DNA from: Dehalococcoidia bacterium | GTDB taxonomy: Bacteria; Chloroflexota; Dehalococcoidia; UBA2979 | Length of the DNA stretch: 31,621 nucleotides | Assembly: GCA_004297315.1 (NCBI GenBank) | Contig: SCTU01000277.1 | Span: 1-31,621 of the forward strand | Direction: 5' to 3' | Part shown: positions 7,402 through 15,157 of the stretch, piece by piece | Layout of the letters: each line of letters opens with the position of its first letter | How positions within the stretch are numbered: position 1 is the stretch's first letter | Translations under genes and position numbers: made by a program | Notes under the pieces: model-generated | What the model was told of the DNA's origin: nothing | Seen by the model: the letters and a program-made list of their open reading frames with translations, nothing else | Database searches by the model: none

Positions 7402-8562
7402 TTAGTCCCCCGCCTTCGCGGCGTGTCTGATTCTTCCCACACGCACCGGCGCCAGCTGTTCGACCGCCAGACCCGATTTCGGCGCGATCGTGAAGCGCCG
7501 CGGCGGTTCTGTCTGCTCGCCGAACCGTGCCAGCACCTGGCCGGGCATCGGCGCGCCGTCGAGGACGCGACGCGCGATCAGCCAGAACAGCAGCGCGTCC
7601 GGCAGAGCGGCGAAGATGTCGAGCAGGCGGCTCGTCGAACCGAGGAGGAGACCGAGCGACCACTTCGCGAGGTTGACCGCCATCTGCACTAGGAACAGCG
7701 TGGCCTCTCCGATGAGCGCCGGCAGCAAGACCAGCGCGCAGACGATGCCCCCGAAACCACGGTGCGCAAGCGCGGCCCCAAGCACGAGCGCGATTTCTGC
7801 GGTGATCAGCACCGGGACGGGAAGGAAGGCGCGGAGGTCGTGCAGCATTCGCGGGGCCAGCGGCGTCAATCCGTCGACGCCCTCCAGGCCCAGGGCGGAG
7901 TTCGTCTGATTGATCCCCTGTACCCAAACGTCCACGCCGCGTAGCACCGCGAACAGCGACACGGCGGCCACGCCGAGCACGAAGGTTGTCCGCCCCAGCG
8001 CCGTCTCGCGGTCCGCCCAGCCGTAGGCTGTGGCGGCAAGGATCGCGAGACCGATGATCCACGGCAGCGCGATGGCGGTGCCTTCCCACGCCGCGAGCCC
8101 GAGCAGGGACGCGCTTGCGAGCACCAGCAGCATCGTGGCGCCGATGCAGATCGTGAACACGAGCGTGGCCGCGAGCAGGTCCATGGCCAGCGCGTTCTGG
8201 TCGCGCGTGTCGTCCACGTTGCGCACGACCGCCGGGCCCGACCGCATGTCGGCGCGGCCGACAACGATGAAATGGCGGCCGGACGTCGGGCGGCGTTCAC
8301 CTTCATAGCGCACGACCGCCTCGAAGCCGCCTCTGCGGGAGGAGCGGAGGGAGAGCCTGGCCGACTGCAACGGGGCGGCGAGCATCTCGAACAGCGTGTC
8401 GAAGTGCCGCTGGAGGTACTGGAGCACGTCCTGCGCGGTCCTGAGCGGCCAGAGGAACACGACGCCGAGCAATGAGGCGACCACCGTCATGAACGTGAGC
8501 AGCAGCAGCAGCAGTGTGGCCCCGGCTGAGTACGCGACGGCCTGATAAAAGAACTCATTCAT
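7402..8562 (-). CDS. multi-span membrane protein coupled to the VWA-like lipoprotein
   Basis: A 386-residue integral membrane protein of unknown family. The start is the ATG at 8562 (MNEFFYQAVAYSAG). The frame stays open far upstream, but that part is only the antisense-like shadow of the lipoprotein gene. One N-terminal span (about residues 9-38) is followed by a soluble segment of about 100 residues containing an amphipathic helix and a beta-rich part (GGFEAVVRYEGERR, then GRHFIVVGRAD). Next come about six spans up to residue 345 and a basic cytoplasmic tail. The start codon overlaps the stop of the preceding gene (ATGA), implying translational coupling and probably a physical complex with the lipoprotein. 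Confidence 0.7.
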   Translation of the reverse strand: MNEFFYQAVAYSAGATLLLLLLTFMTVVASLLGVVFLWPLRTAQDVLQYLQRHFDTLFEMLAAPLQSARLSLRSSRRGGFEAVVRYEGERRPTSGRHFIVVGRADMRSGPAVVRNVDDTRDQNALAMDLLAATLVFTICIGATMLLVLASASLLGLAAWEGTAIALPWIIGLAILAATAYGWADRETALGRTTFVLGVAAVSLFAVLRGVDVWVQGINQTNSALGLEGVDGLTPLAPRMLHDLRAFLPVPVLITAEIALVLGAALAHRGFGGIVCALVLLPALIGEATLFLVQMAVNLAKWSLGLLLGSTSRLLDIFAALPDALLFWLIARRVLDGAPMPGQVLARFGEQTEPPRRFTIAPKSGLAVEQLAPVRVGRIRHAAKAGD

Positions 8563-9719
8563 CGCGACACCACGCCTTTCCGCAGGGTCTGGCCCGATTC
8601 GCTCCGGACAATCTCGAGGGCGGCCGCCCCAATCGCGGCCGTGGGCTCGTCGTCGAAGATGACGGTCACCGACTTCGGTGAGCCCTCGGCCAGGAGCGCG
8701 CGGGCGTCCCGTTCGGCCGAGATGTAGTTGGAGCGCCCGTCGTCCGGCCGGAAGGGCGCGACGAGGACATGGATGCCTTCGAGGAGTCCAGGGGGCAACG
8801 AGGCCAGGTCGGCGATGCCAGGGCAGGGGGACGGTTCGAGGTCGCCCGAGACGACGATCAACCGGACACCGGCCTGGCCGCGACGCGCCGTGGCCGCCGC
8901 CCGGGTGATCGCCTGCCGGACGGGCGAGCACGTGGCCATTGCGGGCGAGGCCCCGTCGATCAGGTGCTTCTGCTGGGCCGTCTGCTCATGCAGGCCGGGG
9001 ACCAGCGCGCATTCCTGGTTGTAGCGCGTGGCGGCCGCAGCCCAGCCCTGGTCGCTGAGGCGCCACTCCTTGAGGACGGCCCGGGCGCGGGCGACGTCCT
9101 CACCCTGGAGGAGCCGTCGTGCGCTGTTCTTCCAGCGGATCTGCGCCGTGCTGTCGAGTCCCTTGCCCTGCCCGGTCTCCTCGGCACCGCCACCGGGGAA
9201 GACGACGCCGAACTCGTCGATGGTCTTCTGGGTCAGGCGTCGCAATTCTTCCAGGGAGGCCGAGCCGCCGCTGACGGAGACCTCCGCGGGCACCGCGGGA
9301 GGCGTCCCGGGCCAGCGGGCGACAATGTCACGCGCGGGCACCGTCTCGTTGAGCCAGGGCTGGTTCTCGTTCGGCCAGAAGGCGACGAAGGTGTCCCCAA
9401 ACGACAGGATGTCCGTGAGGATGCGCATCATCCCCCGGGTCCGCGGGTCGAGTGCACGCGCAGACACGCTGTCGTCTGCGACCACGACGAGCCGCGCCGG
9501 CGCCCGCTCGCTGAAGAGGCTGAGGTCGCACGCGGGCTCGACTGCGGTGGCGGCCGGGGTGAGTTCTGCGAGCAGATGTTCGAGGTCGACCCGGAGCGTG
9601 GTGGCCTCCGACGGAGCCTGGTGGACGGCCGCCGGCCTTCCATTTGCCGTCTGGCTGCCGCAGGCCGTCGCGACCAGTGCCACCATCAGCAGGGGAACGG
9701 ACAACTTCTTGGTGAACAT
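8559..9719 (-). CDS. lipoprotein with VWA-like domain
   Basis: A 386-residue exported lipoprotein. The ATG at 9719 is chosen because GGAGGTTGGAG lies directly upstream and the lipoprotein signal (MFTKKLSVPLLMVALVATAC, lipidated Cys20) begins there. A first core strand RLVVVADDSVSA (76-87) matches the DxSxS metal-site motif of von Willebrand A domains at Asp82, Ser84 and Ser86. A later strand VRLIVVSGDLEPS fits the C-terminal half of the fold. Between them is a helical insertion of about 150 residues. The domain call rests on this motif and strand pattern, without a search. It follows the two-component genes on the same strand after 124 bp and overlaps the membrane gene by four bases. Confidence 0.68.
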   Translation of the reverse strand: MFTKKLSVPLLMVALVATACGSQTANGRPAAVHQAPSEATTLRVDLEHLLAELTPAATAVEPACDLSLFSERAPARLVVVADDSVSARALDPRTRGMMRILTDILSFGDTFVAFWPNENQPWLNETVPARDIVARWPGTPPAVPAEVSVSGGSASLEELRRLTQKTIDEFGVVFPGGGAEETGQGKGLDSTAQIRWKNSARRLLQGEDVARARAVLKEWRLSDQGWAAAATRYNQECALVPGLHEQTAQQKHLIDGASPAMATCSPVRQAITRAAATARRGQAGVRLIVVSGDLEPSPCPGIADLASLPPGLLEGIHVLVAPFRPDDGRSNYISAERDARALLAEGSPKSVTVIFDDEPTAAIGAAALEIVRSESGQTLRKGVVSR

Positions 9720-9773
9720 CTCCAACCTCCAGCTTGTGAGCCGGAGACTAGGCACCGCTTTCTATGAGCCTGC

Positions 9774-9800
9774 TTAGAGACCCCGCGCGATTATTAGAGA
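9774..9800. promoter_or_regulatory. TTAGAGA direct repeat, possible response-regulator site
   Basis: Identical 7-mers TTAGAGA occur at 9774-9780 and 9794-9800, exactly 20 bp apart, close to two helical turns. They lie between the OmpR-type regulator gene and the lipoprotein gene it may control. Phased direct repeats are the usual recognition pattern of OmpR-family regulators. Assignment to this regulator is inference. Confidence 0.35.
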
Positions 9801-9843
9801 ACGATGCTGGTAGACCTCGAAGCGGCCGTCCGTAAGCGGATCG

Positions 9844-10605
9844 TCAGACTTCGTCGGTCCGGAAGTTGTCCACGGCGCGACTGAGTGCGACGAACTCATA
9901 CCCCACGCCGCGGTGGGTCCGAATCCGGCTCGGCCGGCTCGGGCCGCCGTCGATCTTCTTCCTGAGGTAACTGATGTAGACGTGCAGGTTCGCGATGTCC
10001 GCCTCGTAGGCGGCCCCCCACACCCGCTTGAGCAGGTCCTCGTACGTCAGGACCTCTCCCGCACCGGAGACGAGCTCGACCAACAGCCGTCGTTCGGTGC
10101 GGCTGAGCGTCCGGCTGCCGGCCGCGGTCACGACGACGGAGCGTTTGAAGTCCACCTCGAGGTCGCCGTCCGCGTAGCGGTCGAGCGCGGCGCGCGGAGG
10201 CTGCATCCGTCTCGTCACGGCGCGGATGCGCGCGAGCAACTCCGCGGGACGGATCGGCTTGACGATGTAGTCGTCCGCCCCGTCCATCAGTCCCTCGACG
10301 ATCGCGGAGGGCTGGCCCATCGCCGTCACCATGATCACGGGCGCGTCGGTCACCTCGCGTAAGTGGTGCAGCAACTCGATCCCGGTCAGGTCCGGAAGCC
10401 CCACGTCCAGCGTGATCAGGTCGTAGTCGGACTCCATCACGGCGTCGAGGGCGGCCCGTGCGGTGCCCACCACCTGCACGTGGCGGCTGACGCTCCCGAT
10501 GGTGGCCCGCATCAAGGTACCGCTCCGCTCGTCGTCCTCTACGACCAGCACGGAGCCGATCTCCCAGCCCGCCGCGCCGTCCGGTGCCTGCCTCATTGGC
10601 TGCAT
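9844..10605 (-). CDS. OmpR/PhoB-family response regulator
   Basis: A 253-residue two-domain DNA-binding response regulator. The receiver domain (about residues 17-133) has the acidic pair Asp24-Asp25, phospho-acceptor Asp67 (LITLDVG), Thr94 and Lys116 (VKPIRP). The winged-helix output domain (about 148-240) has LSRTERRLLVEL, DLLKRVWG, LHVYISYLRKKI and HRGVGYEF, typical of Trans_reg_C. The ATG at 10605 is preferred; the frame stays open to 10986, but that extension is low-complexity Arg-rich shadow sequence over the kinase gene. It lies 65 bp after the hybrid kinase on the same strand, so the two form a two-component pair. The targets may include the lipoprotein gene downstream. Confidence 0.9.
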   Translation of the reverse strand: MQPMRQAPDGAAGWEIGSVLVVEDDERSGTLMRATIGSVSRHVQVVGTARAALDAVMESDYDLITLDVGLPDLTGIELLHHLREVTDAPVIMVTAMGQPSAIVEGLMDGADDYIVKPIRPAELLARIRAVTRRMQPPRAALDRYADGDLEVDFKRSVVVTAAGSRTLSRTERRLLVELVSGAGEVLTYEDLLKRVWGAAYEADIANLHVYISYLRKKIDGGPSRPSRIRTHRGVGYEFVALSRAVDNFRTDEV

Positions 10606-10670
10606 TCTCGGTGGACGGCAGCGGACAGGCGAGAGAAGCCCACGTTCAAATGCGCCATCCCTCCGCGAGG

Positions 10671-12239
10671 TCAGCGTCCACGCCTTACGCCGCCCGCGCG
10701 GCCGCTTCCAGTCTCGGTGGCGACCTGTTTCAACCAGGTCCTGAGCCGGCGCGGACTGATCGGCTTCGTCAGGTGGTCGTCCGCGCCCATGTCCCGGGCG
10801 ACGCCGTTGTCGTCTTCGATGCTGATCACGAGGACGGGGATGCCGGAGAGCCGCGGCTGGCCCTTCACCATGTTCAGGACGTGTTCCCCGCGTCCTCCCG
10901 GTAGTTGCAGGTCCAGGACGATCGCGCGCGGCGGGTCGCGCTCGATCGCCGCCAGCGCCTTCTCGGCCGAACTGACGATCTGGCAATCGAGACCGATCTG
11001 TCCCGCAAGCGCCACGACGAGTTCGGCGCTCCCGCGTTCGTCCTCGACGACCAGGAGGCGCTTGCCGTCCAGCCGGCCGTGGACGACGTGCCGAAGCCGC
11101 ACTCGGAACGTCGTGCCGACGCCCTCCTCGCTTTCAAAGGTGATCTCGCCGCCGTGGAGGTCGACCAGGCGTTTCGTGAGCGCGAGGCCGAGGCCCGTCC
11201 CGGCCCGCTGAGTCTCCAGGCGTTCAAAGGCGCTGAAGATCTTCCACTGCTCGCCCGAGGGAATCCCGATGCCCGTGTCTCGCACTTCGACGATCAGGTC
11301 GCGCTCTTCGTTTCGCACGGTCAGCGCCACCTCGCCGGGGGAAGGCGTGAATTTCACACCGTTGTCCACGAGGTTGTAGAGGATCTGGCGGACGCGCCCG
11401 ATGTCCAGGCTCACGATCGTCGCGGACGCGTGCGAGGTGAGGAAGTTCACGCGCGCCTGTTCGGCGGCGACCGCCCCGCCCTCGATCACCGGCTGGAGGA
11501 GGTCCGCGAGCTGCGTGGTCTCGATCCGCAGGTCGATGCGGTCGGCCTCCGCCCGGGCCAGGTCGAGCAGGTCGTTCACCAGCGCGAGGAGATGCTCACC
11601 CGCCTCGCGGATATTGGTTACGTAGCGCTGCTGGGTGCCGTCCTCTGCGCCGAGGTGTTCTGCCAGCAAGTCGGAGAAGCCGAGGATCACGTTCAAGGGC
11701 GTGCGGAGTTCGTGGCTCATGTTCGCGAGGAAGCGTGACTTCGCCTCGTTCGCGCGCTCGGCCTCGATGCGCGCCTGCTGTGCGCGTTCGTTCGCCGCCT
11801 CAATCTCGCCCCTCAGGCGGTCGCGCTCCTCCGCCTGGCGGAGGGCCTCCTCAACATGCCGCAGTGTGGAGATGTCTCGGACGGCCGCGATCGTGAAGTT
11901 TCCGCCCCCCACCCTGAACGGGCTCAGGCTGACGTCGACGGGGACGGTGGTCCCGTCCCGGCGGCGCCCTTGCAGGTTCAGCGTGGTGTGCATCCCGCGC
12001 CGCCGCGGGGCGCCCTGGAAGCGCTCGCGGCTCTCGGCATGCGACGTCCTCTGCGCCTCGGGGACGAGGGTGTCGACGTACTCGCCCACGAGCTCGCCCG
12101 CCCCGTAGGCGAAGAGGTCTTCAGCCGGGGCATTCGCGAAGACAATCCGGCCGTGATGGTCGACGATCAGCACCCCGTCGGGGACTGCCTCAACGATCAG
12201 GCGATACGTTGACTCCGTCCACTGAATGGATTGGGTCAT
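10671..12239 (-). CDS. PAS-containing hybrid sensor histidine kinase
   Basis: A 522-residue soluble hybrid kinase. Domains in order are a PAS domain (about residues 8-125), a coiled coil (128-168), a HisKA dimerisation domain with phospho-acceptor His176 (MSHELRTPLN), a HATPase domain (N box NLVDNGVKF with Asn293, G1 DTGIGIP at 321-327, G2 GTGLGLAL at 348-355), and a C-terminal receiver domain (395-506) with Asp443 and Lys492. There are no membrane spans, so it senses a cytoplasmic cue through PAS. The ATG at 12239 has a GAGCGAGG-like site upstream; the longer frame to 12374 is not supported. The receiver could intercept phosphate before it reaches the adjacent regulator; no HPt domain is seen nearby. 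Confidence 0.9.
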   Translation of the reverse strand: MTQSIQWTESTYRLIVEAVPDGVLIVDHHGRIVFANAPAEDLFAYGAGELVGEYVDTLVPEAQRTSHAESRERFQGAPRRRGMHTTLNLQGRRRDGTTVPVDVSLSPFRVGGGNFTIAAVRDISTLRHVEEALRQAEERDRLRGEIEAANERAQQARIEAERANEAKSRFLANMSHELRTPLNVILGFSDLLAEHLGAEDGTQQRYVTNIREAGEHLLALVNDLLDLARAEADRIDLRIETTQLADLLQPVIEGGAVAAEQARVNFLTSHASATIVSLDIGRVRQILYNLVDNGVKFTPSPGEVALTVRNEERDLIVEVRDTGIGIPSGEQWKIFSAFERLETQRAGTGLGLALTKRLVDLHGGEITFESEEGVGTTFRVRLRHVVHGRLDGKRLLVVEDERGSAELVVALAGQIGLDCQIVSSAEKALAAIERDPPRAIVLDLQLPGGRGEHVLNMVKGQPRLSGIPVLVISIEDDNGVARDMGADDHLTKPISPRRLRTWLKQVATETGSGRAGGVRRGR

Positions 12240-12368
12240 CTGCCGGCCTCGCTCGCTGCCGCCCTTTCCGGGGCACACGTTCCATAGCGGACGGCTTCGT
12301 CCCACGCCGCGCCGATCCAGGGCGTGCTCGCCGATGCGTAGCAGCCCATATATCAACATCTGCAGATT

Positions 12369-12418
12369 CCCCATTGGGGCGATCGACCCGGTTTGCGCAT
12401 CGCTGATGAAATATCAGC
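12369..12418. promoter_or_regulatory. two dyads upstream of the histidine kinase gene
   Basis: CCCC-ATT-GGGG lies at 12369-12379, and GCTGAT at 12402-12407 is inverted as ATCAGC at 12413-12418 with a 5-bp spacer. Both are in the AT-richer leader of the kinase gene (start 12239), 130-180 bp upstream. They may be operators or promoter-proximal structure; there is no direct support. Confidence 0.3.
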
Positions 12419-12487
12419 AGGACGTATGGCCAACATTTGGGTCGGGGGAGTCACGGCCTGGTCGCCAGCAAAGTGACGCTCCGCAGG

Positions 12488-12698
12488 TCAACGTATGCAG
12501 GTAAGGATGTGCGCCTGGATCTTGCCGTCGATGCTGGTCAAGCCGAAGCGCTCGGCAACGGCGGCGGTGGCGCGCTCGATGGCGGGCTGCAGCAGCGCGG
12601 GGTCGCGTCGCTCGATCTCAGCGCTCAGCGGTGTCCCCCGGCAGAACCCGATCGCGGGATGCGCAGGCGAGGCGGCCCGGCTCCGACGCGCCACCGTC
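12488..12698. repeat. left copy of 211-bp direct repeat (methyltransferase 3' end)
   Basis: About 93% identical by hand count to 16799-17009 and in the same orientation. The two copies bracket the three-lipoprotein operon, 4.3 kb apart. Only coding sequence is shared; the bases beyond the common stop codon are unrelated. Confidence 0.85.
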
Positions 12699-12736
12699 GC
12701 CGCACTCGCAAGCTCGAATCCCGCGCTTGACGGAAG
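12488..12736 (-). pseudogene. C-terminal remnant of a SAM-dependent methyltransferase gene
   Basis: The minus-strand frame ending at 12488 is a copy of the last part of the methyltransferase at 16799-17611. Over 12488-12698 against 16799-17009 I count 14 differences in 211 bases, all transitions, changing only two amino acids (Arg/His and Leu/Ser). Weaker but still collinear similarity continues to about 12730, where the frame hits a stop at 12737-12739. Similarity ends abruptly at the stop codon on the other side. No start codon with a ribosome binding site precedes the fragment, and everything upstream (SAM-binding domain) is missing, so it cannot be an active enzyme. Confidence 0.8.
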
Positions 12737-12784
12737 CTACCAACGTCCTCGCCCCGCCGGGACTTTCGGCAGGTCTGTGCTCGA

Positions 12785-12816
12785 CGATCGCCTGTGACAC
12801 TGATGTCAGTCGATCG
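12785..12816. promoter_or_regulatory. nested inverted repeats upstream of the lipoprotein operon
   Basis: TGACA at 12795-12799 and TGTCA at 12804-12808 form a perfect dyad around CTGA. It is bracketed by the self-complementary hexamer CGATCG at 12785-12790 and 12811-12816. The unit ends 22 bp before the start codon at 12839, next to the AGGGGAGG ribosome binding site, so it may be an operator or a leader structure. Confidence 0.4.
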
Positions 12817-12838
12817 GCGACACAGGGGAGGCGCCAGC

Positions 12839-14494
12839 ATGTCTCAACGCGCGAATTCGGGAGCCCGGGAACGTCCGCGGAAGCACATGCGTCCGCACGC
12901 GCCCGGTGCGCTCACGATGTTCGCCCTCGTGCTCACAGCCGCCGGGCTCGCGCTGTCCGCATGCTCGTCGCCCGAACCCGCTTCAACGGAGCAGGCGTCG
13001 ACAGAGGGTGCGGCGACGCCAGCGACGACCGCGGAGGCCCCCAAGGCCGCCTCGACGCCTAAGGCCGAGGCAACGCCTGAGTTGTCGAAACTGCTCGTGG
13101 AGCCGGCCACCGGCAACGTTGGCAACTCATTCACCGTCACCACGAAGGGGGTGCTCCCGGGCGCGACCGTGGAGTTCAAGTGGCGCGGCGTTGAGGGCTC
13201 GTACGTCACCGAGGTGATTCCTGACAATGTGCAGTACATCGAGCGTAAGTATGCGCCCCGCCTGATCTCGCTCGGCAAGACGGTCGCGGACGCGCAAGGG
13301 GTGGCGACGCTCTCGACGAAGGTCCCCGAGGACCACGGCGACATCCACGACATTTTCGCCGTGGTGGACGGGACGAACGTGGCCCGAGGTGGCTACAGCA
13401 TCAAGCGCACGATCACGATCTCCGAGAGTGAAGGTCCCATCGGGGCGCCGATCAAGATCAAAATCACCGGGATGTCCTCGAGCTACTACCAGAGCACAAT
13501 GGCTGTGCGCTGGGACAACATGTACACCGGGTTCGTCTCCACCGTGACAACACGAGGCACCGCGGAGTTCACCATCCGCGCAGCGGGACCTGTGGGCGAT
13601 CACACCATTCAGGTGTACCCGGCCAGTCACGGTGTCCCGTACCTGAACTCGCACCAGGGACCGAACGTGGCCATATTTGGGCACCTGCCCGACAAGTTTG
13701 TCTACCGCGTGACGGGCGACAACGGCGCCCCGGCCGGGGCGGTTGAGTGGCCGGACGCAGCCCGCATTACGGCGCTCAAGGCGGACAGCCCCCGGACCGG
13801 CGCATCGGCCTTCAAGCCGGCGGGCGGTGTCTCCGCTTCAGTCGAGCCCTCGTCCGGTCGGATTCTGGAGAAGGTCAGCCTGAAAGTAAAGGGTTTGCCC
13901 GCGGACGTGCCGGTGGAGCTGGTGTGGGTGACCGCACGCGGCAACCGAGCGAGCACGAGCGGCTGGAGCCTGGAGCTGGTGCCCCTCGGCGCAGCGAAAA
14001 CGGGATCGGACGGCTCCGTCGATGCGCGCTTCGACGTCCCCGACGACCTCGGGGGCTGGCACACAGTTCGTGTACTCGCAAAGGGCGCGGTGGTCGCGGA
14101 GGCACCGTACTACCTGGAGCGGAGCCTCGTCGGGGTGACACCGCAGCGCGTCTCCGCCGGTGACGTCGTCACCATCCAACTGAAGGGCATTGGGTGGACC
14201 GAACTCGACAACGGCATCGCCGTGACCTACGACAATGGCTTTGTGGGCTATGCCTGCGGGTTCAACAGCAACGGCGACATCACGCTCTACATCACTGCCA
14301 CCGGAGGACCCGGTACCCACATCATCGATATCTACCCGATGATCTACGAGGGCCACCCGAACGCGCAGGTGTTCGACTTCGCGGTGCCGCAATTGACGGC
14401 GCTACGAGACAATCCGAGTCTCGACATCGGATACCGGCTGCCGGTCTTCCGCACCGCCTTCAAGATCGTCGAGCCCGCCGTCGCTCAACGCTGA
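12839..14494 (+). CDS. large Ig-like-repeat lipoprotein, first paralogue
   Basis: A 551-residue exported lipoprotein of no family I recognise. The ATG at 12839 has a clear AGGGGAGG site. Signal peptide: basic N-terminus, hydrophobic core 25-40, lipobox LSAC with Cys42, then a Ser/Thr/Pro/Ala-rich linker to about 85. The rest looks like two tandem A-B units: A1 about 87-195, B1 196-280, A2 334-430, B2 431-515. The B units share a pattern of AV-x-x-DN, an aromatic/Gly step, a Ser/Thr-Gly turn, a Gly-rich turn with GxH and a YP ending (221-261 and 460-500). Cys473 in GYAC is conserved in the paralogue encoded two genes downstream. It is probably anchored to the outer face of the cell membrane; the role is unknown. 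Confidence 0.75.
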   Translation: MSQRANSGARERPRKHMRPHAPGALTMFALVLTAAGLALSACSSPEPASTEQASTEGAATPATTAEAPKAASTPKAEATPELSKLLVEPATGNVGNSFTVTTKGVLPGATVEFKWRGVEGSYVTEVIPDNVQYIERKYAPRLISLGKTVADAQGVATLSTKVPEDHGDIHDIFAVVDGTNVARGGYSIKRTITISESEGPIGAPIKIKITGMSSSYYQSTMAVRWDNMYTGFVSTVTTRGTAEFTIRAAGPVGDHTIQVYPASHGVPYLNSHQGPNVAIFGHLPDKFVYRVTGDNGAPAGAVEWPDAARITALKADSPRTGASAFKPAGGVSASVEPSSGRILEKVSLKVKGLPADVPVELVWVTARGNRASTSGWSLELVPLGAAKTGSDGSVDARFDVPDDLGGWHTVRVLAKGAVVAEAPYYLERSLVGVTPQRVSAGDVVTIQLKGIGWTELDNGIAVTYDNGFVGYACGFNSNGDITLYITATGGPGTHIIDIYPMIYEGHPNAQVFDFAVPQLTALRDNPSLDIGYRLPVFRTAFKIVEPAVAQR

Positions 14495-14517
14495 GGTGCG
14501 CCGACAAGGATGTAACA

Positions 14518-15153
14518 ATGCAGCAGCCGAACGTTGGTCATCGGGTCTGGACGCGCCGTCAGGCGTTGCGCACCCTGGCTGGCGCGCTGACGGTGCCTCC
14601 TATCATTGCGGCGCTGACGGCGTGTGGGTCGAGGACCTCCTCCGTGAACGCCGGCCAGGCTGGTCCGCAGCCCGCGACCGGCGGCGACTCGACGATCGCC
14701 CTCAAGTCCCGGGCGGCCGGGCCGTTCTTCTGCTACGTCGAGACGCTGACGGCGGACCGGCCGAGCGTCTACGGATATCTCGCCCCGGTTGGTTGCCAGC
14801 CGAGCGGCGCGTTCGGCCGGGGTGAGCGGATCGTCTTTCGCTTCATGGTTCTCGACGTGTCGACCGGCAAGTACGTGACGCCGGACGAGGCGGAACGCGT
14901 GCAGGTCCGTCTGCCGTTTGTCGGCGAGCTCGCCGCTGACTACAAGCAACGCGGTGAGGGTCGCGTCGCCGACGCGCCGTGGACTTGGGACTACTGCTGG
15001 GACGTGCCGCTGGACTACCCGCTCGGCACGCTCGACTACGGGATCGTCATCACATTGAAGGGCGGGGCTTCCGGCGACTGGAAGCCGCCGGCGCTCGTCG
15101 ACCCGACGCGCGGTATCGACACGCGCCCGCAGATTCGAGAGCAGAGCGCCTGA
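14518..15153 (+). CDS. Tat-exported lipoprotein with one Ig-like domain
   Basis: A 211-residue protein. The ATG at 14518 follows AAGGA and sits 23 bp after the preceding gene. The N-terminus has a twin-arginine motif (TRRQALRTL, Arg13-Arg14), a hydrophobic stretch and a lipobox LTAC with Cys36, so it should be exported folded through Tat and lipidated. The mature part (about 65-205) has Cys72, Cys93 and Cys160 and a beta-sandwich pattern ending DYPLGTLDYGIVITLKGG followed by GDW. It contains no recognisable cofactor motif. Tat export usually implies folding or cofactor insertion in the cytoplasm, so a bound metal or cofactor is possible. It is sandwiched between the two large paralogues, pointing to a three-protein surface complex. 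Confidence 0.72.
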   Translation: MQQPNVGHRVWTRRQALRTLAGALTVPPIIAALTACGSRTSSVNAGQAGPQPATGGDSTIALKSRAAGPFFCYVETLTADRPSVYGYLAPVGCQPSGAFGRGERIVFRFMVLDVSTGKYVTPDEAERVQVRLPFVGELAADYKQRGEGRVADAPWTWDYCWDVPLDYPLGTLDYGIVITLKGGASGDWKPPALVDPTRGIDTRPQIREQSA

Positions 15154-15157
15154 GCCG

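Noticed and set aside
8563..8931. N-terminal extension of the membrane protein gene
   Set aside because: The extra 123 residues are Arg/Pro/Gly-rich and overlap the lipoprotein gene in another frame; ATG 8562 overlaps the upstream stop and begins a natural membrane protein.
8769..9767. 332-residue open frame on the plus strand
   Set aside because: Antisense to the VWA-like lipoprotein gene, which has a lipobox, a ribosome binding site and translational coupling to the next gene.
10606..10986. N-terminal extension of the response regulator
   Set aside because: It overlaps the receiver domain of the kinase in another frame and consists of low-complexity Arg/Gly sequence.
12488..12694. A stand-alone 68-residue gene starting at GTG 12694
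   Set aside because: It is only the C-terminal cap of a methyltransferase, without a SAM site or a ribosome binding site; better explained as a remnant.
14194..14517. N-terminal extension of the Tat lipoprotein
   Set aside because: It overlaps the end of the first large lipoprotein in another frame; the Tat signal starts at ATG 14518.
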